Positions 1-4,382 of a DNA stretch of 6,306 bases are shown here, piece by piece (within the stretch, counting starts at the first letter, position 1; each line of letters begins with the position of its first letter). The position numbers and the translations under genes were made by a program. The stretch is taken from contig JAGHEC010000446.1 in assembly GCA_021159525.1 (NCBI GenBank), positions 1 through 6,306 of the forward strand. Reading direction: 5' to 3'. The notes under the pieces were generated by a model. It was not told where the DNA came from and searched no databases. It saw only the letters and a list, made by a program, of their open reading frames with translations. The DNA is from Deltaproteobacteria bacterium. GTDB taxonomy: Bacteria > Desulfobacterota > DSM-4660 > Desulfatiglandales > Desulfatiglandaceae.

Positions 1-329
1 ATGGCAATGACCCGTTTCCACCAGAGGGATAATTCTGGGCTGGAGACGTGGGTTATGACAACACCGCGTTTGATATGGCAGCGGGAATCCGCCGTCGCTT
101 TACAAGCTATGGCGGGACAAGTCGAATCCACACATGACTGCTGAAGTGTCGGTCCAGGCAGGTCCATTCCCTGTTCGGGAAAATGTGGAGAAAAACATTT
201 CCCGCGCAGGGACGCGGAGAATGGCACTCGGAAGATCTCAAGGCCTTGTAAATAAAGGGCTTTTGATGTGTCGGCGCTGGGGAGACTGGATTTCCGGAAG
301 GCGGCGACCCCTCCACCATTGAATTCAAG
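1..329. other. Unassigned region without a supportable gene
   Basis: I recognise no gene here. A frame open at the left edge (1-144) codes for 47 residues resembling nothing I know; it could be the tail of a gene that starts outside the window. Another plus-strand frame reads as somewhat protein-like but has in-frame stops at 30, 135, 249 and 264, so it is non-coding or badly decayed. The stretch contains a hairpin at 176-204 and a ten-base palindrome, TTGAATTCAA, at 319-328. It ends at a strong plus-strand terminator, which suggests that plus-strand transcription crosses it. No tRNA, rRNA, tmRNA or known riboswitch signature was found by eye. Confidence 0.5.
176..204 (+). repeat. Inverted repeat, possible RNA hairpin
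   Basis: The left arm CGGGAAAATGT (176-186) and right arm ACATTTCCCG (195-204) pair over ten bases with one bulged A, leaving an eight-base loop (GGAGAAAA). No T-tract follows, so it is not a terminator. It may be a folded element in whatever RNA ends at the terminator at 330-383, or a chance palindrome. The loop is purine-rich and resembles a Shine-Dalgarno sequence, but no good start codon follows it. Confidence 0.4.
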
Positions 330-383
330 ACGAACCGGTCCGAATGCCGCACGTGGCATGTCGGGTGGTTCGTTTTTCTTTTT
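330..383 (+). terminator. Strong rho-independent terminator
   Basis: The outer stem pairs ACGAACC (330-336) with GGTTCGT (367-373). The inner stem pairs CCGA plus ATGCC (340-348) with GGCAT plus TCGG (355-364, one bulged G at 360). A small GGT/GT internal loop separates the two stems, and the apical loop is six bases (349-354). About 16 pairs in total run directly into a T-tract at 373-383 interrupted by a single C. The T-tract is on the plus strand only, so it ends transcription arriving from the left. It also insulates the operon to its right. The upstream gene is not identifiable in this window. Confidence 0.8.
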
Positions 384-495
384 GTGACAGGGAGTTACGG
401 CATTCCTCTTCTCGATAGCCTCACCCTGCTATCAGCCCGTTTTCGGGAAATTGGGGTTAATTTCCTTCTTTTTTCCGTCTCCTTTCTCTGTTTTC

Positions 496-621
496 TCAGA
501 TCTCACTTTCGGACCTCGTCCGGTTTTTTTGTTCCTTTTCCAGCAACTTTTGCTCTGCAAGTTCCTCTGCAAACCGCTCCACAACCTTGGCGATTCCGTC
601 AAAGAGTTCGTTAATGCCCAT
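496..621 (-). CDS. Small hypothetical 41-residue acidic/basic helical protein
   Basis: I do not recognise a family. The ATG at 621-619 is preceded by GGGAGG (complement of 629-634) at a seven-base spacing, an excellent ribosome binding site. That is why I chose it over the longer frame reaching 741, whose extra part is only translated repeat sequence. The product starts MGINELFDGIAKVVERFAEE and continues with a Leu/Glu/Lys/Gln-rich stretch (about residues 5-33) that could form an amphipathic helix or short coiled coil, then a charged Arg/Ser/Glu tail. It has no membrane segment and no cysteines. It faces away from the operon. No convincing promoter is visible upstream: a TTGACA on this strand (824-819) lacks a matching -10. 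A terminator-like hairpin of the opposite strand overlaps its 3' end, which lowers confidence. Confidence 0.45.
   Translation of the reverse strand: MGINELFDGIAKVVERFAEELAEQKLLEKEQKNRTRSESEI
510..530 (+). terminator. Possible second rho-independent terminator
   Basis: CGGAC (510-514) pairs with GTCCG (518-522) across a three-base CTC loop, followed by G and seven T residues (524-530). This is a short but classical terminator shape on the plus strand. It lies inside the last codons of the small minus-strand gene, so it may be a coincidence of coding sequence. If real, it would stop read-through past the stronger terminator at 330-383, or antisense transcription of the small gene. Confidence 0.4.
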
Positions 622-643
622 GGTAAAACCTCCCGGTTTTCTG

Positions 644-673
644 CCTGCCTGCCGAAGCCTCGGCGCAGGCAGG
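644..673. repeat. REP-like palindrome, copy 1
   Basis: CCTGCCTGC (644-652) is an exact inverted repeat of GCAGGCAGG (665-673). A further CGA/TCG pairing inside it requires a two-base bulge. The core CCTGCCTGCCGA matches the second copy at 692-703 with one mismatch. Translated, such elements give strings like RQAGR, which explains the meaningless open frames crossing this area. It sits 10 bases upstream of the ribosome binding site of the small minus-strand gene. The shape fits a dispersed extragenic palindrome rather than a terminator, because no T-tract adjoins it. Confidence 0.6.
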
Positions 674-691
674 TTCTCTGTCCCATACCTA

Positions 692-712
692 CCTGTCTGC
701 CGACAGGCAGGC
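692..712. repeat. REP-like palindrome, copy 2 (shorter)
   Basis: CCTGTC (692-697) and GACAGG (702-707) form an exact six-base stem around TGCC, and the element continues to CAGGC. Compared with copy 1, it keeps the CCTGYCTGCCGA left half and the CAGGCAGG right half but lacks about ten central bases. The two copies therefore look like long and short forms of the same dispersed element, 18 bases apart. Confidence 0.55.
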
Positions 713-832
713 CGGAGAAATAGAGAAAGTGTCGGAAACAATTTGTGTTCTCGATATTTTCTCCGGTTTGGAGCTTGTTGAGCGTTACTTACCGGAAGAG
801 TCGGTGATCTGTCGGGATTGTCAAAAAAACGC

Positions 833-860
833 TTGCATGTGATGTGGCAAATGTTATAAT
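833..860 (+). promoter_or_regulatory. Sigma70-type promoter of the defence operon
   Basis: A perfect -10 hexamer TATAAT (855-860) is preceded by an extended -10 TGN (852-854). A -35-like TTGCAT (833-838) lies 16 bases upstream of the -10. Transcription should begin near 866-868, giving a leader of about 46 bases before the regulator's start codon. It is the only strong promoter seen ahead of the three genes. The -35 box overlaps one arm of a TTGC-N10-GCAA inverted repeat, so repressor binding there would compete with RNA polymerase. Confidence 0.75.
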
Positions 861-902
861 ATGTTTTCGAAATTGGGGACGATAATTTTGCCTGCTTGCA
901 AA
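833..902. promoter_or_regulatory. Candidate operator: TTGC/GCAA half-sites
   Basis: Four related half-sites flank the transcription start. They are TTGCAT (833-838), GGCAAA (846-851), TTTGCC (887-892) and TTGCAAA (896-902). They form TTGC-N10-GCAA (833-850), over the -35 box and spacer, and TTTGC-N6-GCAAA (887-902), touching the ribosome binding site at 900-905. GGCAAA and TTTGCC are also exact inverted copies of each other across the start site. The adjacent gene encodes an XRE-family DNA-binding protein, so autoregulation through these sites is plausible. Short half-sites can arise by chance, and the two spacings differ. Confidence 0.35.
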
Positions 903-912
903 GGAAAGATTA

Positions 913-1140
913 ATGGCGATAGATAAACAGAACCTTCCAGAATTGGTAAAGGAAGTTCGAAGGCAGCTTGGAATCAGTCAGGAGGACCTCGCTCGTGAGC
1001 TTGGTGTCAGCTTCGCCACGGTAAACCGTTGGGAAAACGGAAAGTCCAAGCCCTCGAAGTTAGCCAAGGCGCAATTCGACAGTTACTGCGCCAAGATGAT
1101 CAGGCAGGGAAAGCTGAATTTATCCGGGGATAAGAGATGA
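913..1140 (+). CDS. XRE-family helix-turn-helix regulator (controller-like)
   Basis: This 75-residue cytoplasmic DNA-binding protein is almost entirely one Cro/C1-type HTH domain (about residues 8-60). Visible elements are the first helix (LVKEVRRQLG), the scaffold helix SQEDLAREL (22-30), and the recognition helix SFATVNRWENG (33-43) followed by the usual KSKPS turn. There is no ligand-binding or peptidase domain, so it resembles the small controller proteins of restriction-modification loci. The ATG at 913 has AAAGGA (900-905) at a seven-base spacing. Its TGA overlaps the ATG of the helicase gene in ATGA, so the two are probably translationally coupled. It likely represses or times expression of the operon through the TTGC half-sites upstream. 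That role is inferred; the HTH assignment is secure. No frameshift or odd codon use is seen. Confidence 0.9.
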   Translation: MAIDKQNLPELVKEVRRQLGISQEDLARELGVSFATVNRWENGKSKPSKLAKAQFDSYCAKMIRQGKLNLSGDKR

Positions 1141-4100
1141 GCAGCAACAAGACTGATCTGACATTTTTCACCAATGATGCAAACCAGACCCTGCTGGATC
1201 GCTTCAAGGCAACTTTGGCTGATACCCGCCTATTCGATATTCTCGTTGGATATTTTCATGCCAGTGGTTTTTACCAGCTTTATGACGCAATCGAACCGCT
1301 CGAGAAGACTCGAATACTTGTCGGTCTGGGAATAGATGACGAAGTGTACCATGCCCTGTATCCTGATGGTCGCCAGTTGAAAATCGACTTCGAATCTCAT
1401 GCAAATACGAAAAAGCAGTTTCAAGACAAACTGATTCAGGAGATTGAGTACTCGCCGGAACCTGACGAGCAGCTTGAAGTTGGTCTGAAAAAGTTCATTG
1501 AGTTTTTGCAGGCAGATTGCCCTTTTCCTGAAATCGACAAACAACAGGGCGGCAACGGGAAAAAGCTGGAAATCCGCGCCTTCCCGTCGCGGAACATCCA
1601 CGCCAAGGTGTATATCGGCCGTTTTTCTCCTGAAGATCGGGACTATGGATTTGTAATCACAGGTTCAAGTAATTTTTCCTATTCCGGTTTGGTTTCAAAC
1701 CGTGAATTCAATGTCGAGCTGCGTCAGCGTCGGGATGTGGAGTTCGCCCTGGAACAATTTGAGGAACTGTGGCGTCAGTCCGTGGATATTTCGAAAGACT
1801 TTGTTGATACCGTAACCCAAAAGACCTGGCTCAATGACACGATTACGCCTTATGAACTGTATCTCAAACTTGTTTACGAATACATGCAGGAAGACATAAA
1901 CTTACAAGATGATGTCGAGGTCTTCCTGCCTTCCGGCTTCATGTCTCTCAAGTACCAGAAGCAGGCGGTGATACAGGCATTGAAAAAGCTCGAAGAGCAC
2001 AATGGAGTTTTCCTGTCTGATGTGGTTGGCCTTGGCAAGACTTTTATTACAGCCCAACTGCTTCAGCAACTCAAGGGGCGAATTCTGGTAATCTGTCCTC
2101 CGGGACTGAAAGTTTATTGGGAAGAAAGCCTGCATGATTTCCGGGTGCCGGCCAAGGTGGAGTCGCTCGGCAAGCTTGATCATGTCATCCGTTTCGGGCT
2201 CGATCGTTTTGACTATGTGGTTGTTGATGAAGCCCACCGTTTTCGAAACGAAGCCACGCAGTCCTATGCCGATCTGTTGGATATCTGCCGGGGCAAAAAG
2301 GTCATTTTGGTAACTGCGACACCATTGAACAATACGATCGATGATATTTATGCTCAATTAAAACTCTTTCAGGCTCCCAAAAACTCCACAATTCCCGGGA
2401 TACCGAATCTGGAAAGATATTTTCAGAAACTGCGCCGGAAATTTAAAGGGTTAGACCGCAAGGATCCTGCCTACAAGGAAACCATCAAAACGGTTTCAGC
2501 CGATATCCGTGAACGGATTCTCAAGCATACCATGGTTCGCCGAACCCGCACTGACGTATTGACCTACTTTAAAGAGGACATGGAAGAACAAGGGCTCTTC
2601 TTTCCCGAGGTCGATGACCCGCGAAAAATCATCTACACCTTCGAAGGTGAATTGGAAAATACCTTCAATGAAACGATTGCCCTGCTCCAAAAATTCCGTT
2701 ATTCCAGATACATTCCACTCTTGTATTACAGCGGCACTAAACAATTGACCGCGTTTGAACAACAGCAGCAACGCAATGTCGGTGGCTTCATGAAAGGCGT
2801 GTTGATCAAGCGTCTGGAGAGTAGCTTCTATGCGTTCCGTCAAAGTATCAGACGGTTTATTCAGTCATACGAACGATTTATTACCATGTTTGAGGCTGGA
2901 ACCGTTTATATCAGCAAAAAGGTCGATGTGTACGAATTGCTTGACAGCGATGATTTTGAAACCCTGGAAAGACTCGTGGAGGAAGAAAAAGCACAGCAGT
3001 ATAAATCCGAGGATTTCCGGCCCGATTTTGCCGGTGATTTGCGTCACGATCTGGACACACTCCGTAAGATTTGGGCTCTTTGGAAAGAAATAGAGGATGA
3101 CCCGAAACTCAAGACATTTACCAGCAAACTGGCAACCGATTCGACTCTGAAAAACAGGAAACTTGTTATTTTTACCGAGTCACGGGAAACCGGGGAGTAT
3201 TTGTTTGACCACCTCAACCGGCAATATCCCGGCGAAGTCCTGTTCTTCAGCAGTCGTGGCGGGCAAATTGATGATTGTAGTCTCAGTCATTCACCTGCCC
3301 GGGAATTGATAAGAGCCGCTTTCGATCCCAGTCATAAAGAGCCAAATGAGAAAATACGACTCCTCATTGCCACGGATGTCTTATCCGAGGGAATTAATCT
3401 TCATCGGGCCAATATCATCATCAATTACGATTTGCCATGGAATCCGACACGGGTTCTGCAACGAGTGGGCCGCATCAATCGTCTGGGTACCGAACATAAA
3501 AAACTCTTCATCTACAACTGTTTCCCCACCACGCAAGCGGACGCGCATCTGGGCCTGGAGGCCAACATCACCAATAAAATCCAGATGTTTCACAATATCC
3601 TGGGTGAAGATACCAGGTATCTCTCAGATGGCGAAGAAATCGGCAGCCAGGAACTCTTTGATACATTGAACAGCAAAAAGGTATATACCGGCGAAGATGA
3701 AGAAGGAGATTCGGAACTGATGTATCTCGAAATGATGCGCAAGCTCAGAGACGAAGACCCGAAGCTTTTTGAGAAGATTAAGCGCCTGCCCAAGAAAGCC
3801 CGCTCCGGCCGCTTGGTTGAAGGTGCTTCCAAGGACCGACTGGTTACGTTCTTTCGCATCGGCAAGCTCAAGAAATTTTATTGCAATAAAGAGGGCCGCA
3901 GTGAGGAAAATACCTTCTTCGATGCTGTCCGACTCCTGGAATGCGGGCCAGATACCCCGCGCCATCCTGTACCCGATGATTATCACAGCCGTCTGGCAAT
4001 CAACAAACAACGATTTGAACAAGATACGATTCAGGCGGAAGAATCCGCAGGAGGGCGAAGGGGCGGCCGTTCAAACCTGAGCTATATAGAAAAGCGGCTT

Positions 4101-4379
4101 AAAGACAAAACATTCCGCAATTGCCCCAAGTTCACGGATGCGGATGAAGAATTCATCGAAGGGGTCCGCCGCATGTTAAGCCAGGGAACCATGGCCAAGA
4201 AAATCGCCCAAACCATCAAGAAAGAGCTTGAAAAGACCCTTGATCCCCTGGAGATGCTCGCCATTCTCCGCAAGAATATCCGGCTGCTGGATGATTCCGG
4301 GGCGCCACTGGGCAACAGGGCACGGGTGCGGCGCGAAGTTATTCTGTCCGGTTACCTGATCGCCAAAGGAGTCGCGTAA
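1137..4379 (+). CDS. PLD-domain/SNF2-type DNA helicase, likely defence translocase-nuclease
   Basis: This 1080-residue protein begins in the ATGA overlap with the regulator; GGGGA at 1126-1130 is its binding site. Residues about 20-215 are a phospholipase-D-like domain with H155-A-K157, then GSSN (176-179) and E190. The first HKD half lacks the usual Asp, and only one HKD copy is seen, so activity would need dimers. Residues about 265-420 are the first RecA-like lobe: GLGKT Walker A (298-302), DEAH (364-367), TATP motif III (393-396). A 250-residue insertion follows. The second lobe spans about 660-800: KLVIFTE (675-681), ATDVLSEGINL (745-755) and QRVGRINRLG (775-784). All ATPase motifs are intact. 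The C-terminal 250 residues are charged, with a Gly/Arg patch (972-978), and unassigned. It probably tracks along DNA by ATP hydrolysis and may cut it, acting with the methyltransferase encoded three bases downstream. The helicase fold is certain; PLD nuclease activity is inferred. Confidence 0.92.
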   Translation: MSSNKTDLTFFTNDANQTLLDRFKATLADTRLFDILVGYFHASGFYQLYDAIEPLEKTRILVGLGIDDEVYHALYPDGRQLKIDFESHANTKKQFQDKLIQEIEYSPEPDEQLEVGLKKFIEFLQADCPFPEIDKQQGGNGKKLEIRAFPSRNIHAKVYIGRFSPEDRDYGFVITGSSNFSYSGLVSNREFNVELRQRRDVEFALEQFEELWRQSVDISKDFVDTVTQKTWLNDTITPYELYLKLVYEYMQEDINLQDDVEVFLPSGFMSLKYQKQAVIQALKKLEEHNGVFLSDVVGLGKTFITAQLLQQLKGRILVICPPGLKVYWEESLHDFRVPAKVESLGKLDHVIRFGLDRFDYVVVDEAHRFRNEATQSYADLLDICRGKKVILVTATPLNNTIDDIYAQLKLFQAPKNSTIPGIPNLERYFQKLRRKFKGLDRKDPAYKETIKTVSADIRERILKHTMVRRTRTDVLTYFKEDMEEQGLFFPEVDDPRKIIYTFEGELENTFNETIALLQKFRYSRYIPLLYYSGTKQLTAFEQQQQRNVGGFMKGVLIKRLESSFYAFRQSIRRFIQSYERFITMFEAGTVYISKKVDVYELLDSDDFETLERLVEEEKAQQYKSEDFRPDFAGDLRHDLDTLRKIWALWKEIEDDPKLKTFTSKLATDSTLKNRKLVIFTESRETGEYLFDHLNRQYPGEVLFFSSRGGQIDDCSLSHSPARELIRAAFDPSHKEPNEKIRLLIATDVLSEGINLHRANIIINYDLPWNPTRVLQRVGRINRLGTEHKKLFIYNCFPTTQADAHLGLEANITNKIQMFHNILGEDTRYLSDGEEIGSQELFDTLNSKKVYTGEDEEGDSELMYLEMMRKLRDEDPKLFEKIKRLPKKARSGRLVEGASKDRLVTFFRIGKLKKFYCNKEGRSEENTFFDAVRLLECGPDTPRHPVPDDYHSRLAINKQRFEQDTIQAEESAGGRRGGRSNLSYIEKRLKDKTFRNCPKFTDADEEFIEGVRRMLSQGTMAKKIAQTIKKELEKTLDPLEMLAILRKNIRLLDDSGAPLGNRARVRREVILSGYLIAKGVA
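4365..4371 (+). promoter_or_regulatory. Ribosome binding site of the methyltransferase gene
   Basis: AAAGGAG lies within the last codons of the helicase gene, 11 bases before the ATG at 4383. The spacing is slightly long but the match to anti-Shine-Dalgarno is strong. It is the best evidence for choosing this start. With the helicase stop codon between site and start, the arrangement favours re-initiation by ribosomes finishing the helicase. Confidence 0.7.
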
Positions 4380-4382
4380 CAC

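Noticed and set aside
1..144. A 47-codon frame open at the left edge
   Set aside because: It is too short and unlike any protein I recognise. It could be the tail of an outside gene, but nothing in the window supports this, so it is only mentioned under the unassigned region.
60..330. tRNA or tmRNA remnant (GTCGAATCC near 121, CTCCACCA near 311)
   Set aside because: The short strings resemble T-loop and CCA ends, but no acceptor, D or anticodon stems can be drawn around them.
3..383. Protein-like phrases in one plus-strand frame, possibly a pseudogene
   Set aside because: The frame has four stops within 90 codons and the pieces match no family I can name. A pseudogene call would need a homologue to support it.
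384..614. A 76-residue hydrophobic plus-strand frame that could pass for a membrane peptide
   Set aside because: It has no binding site. Its Phe/Leu/Ser richness comes from reading the complement of a Glu/Lys-rich region, and it contains the second terminator hairpin.
644..712. CRISPR array
   Set aside because: There are only two imperfect palindromic copies of unequal length 18 bases apart, with no regular repeat-spacer structure.
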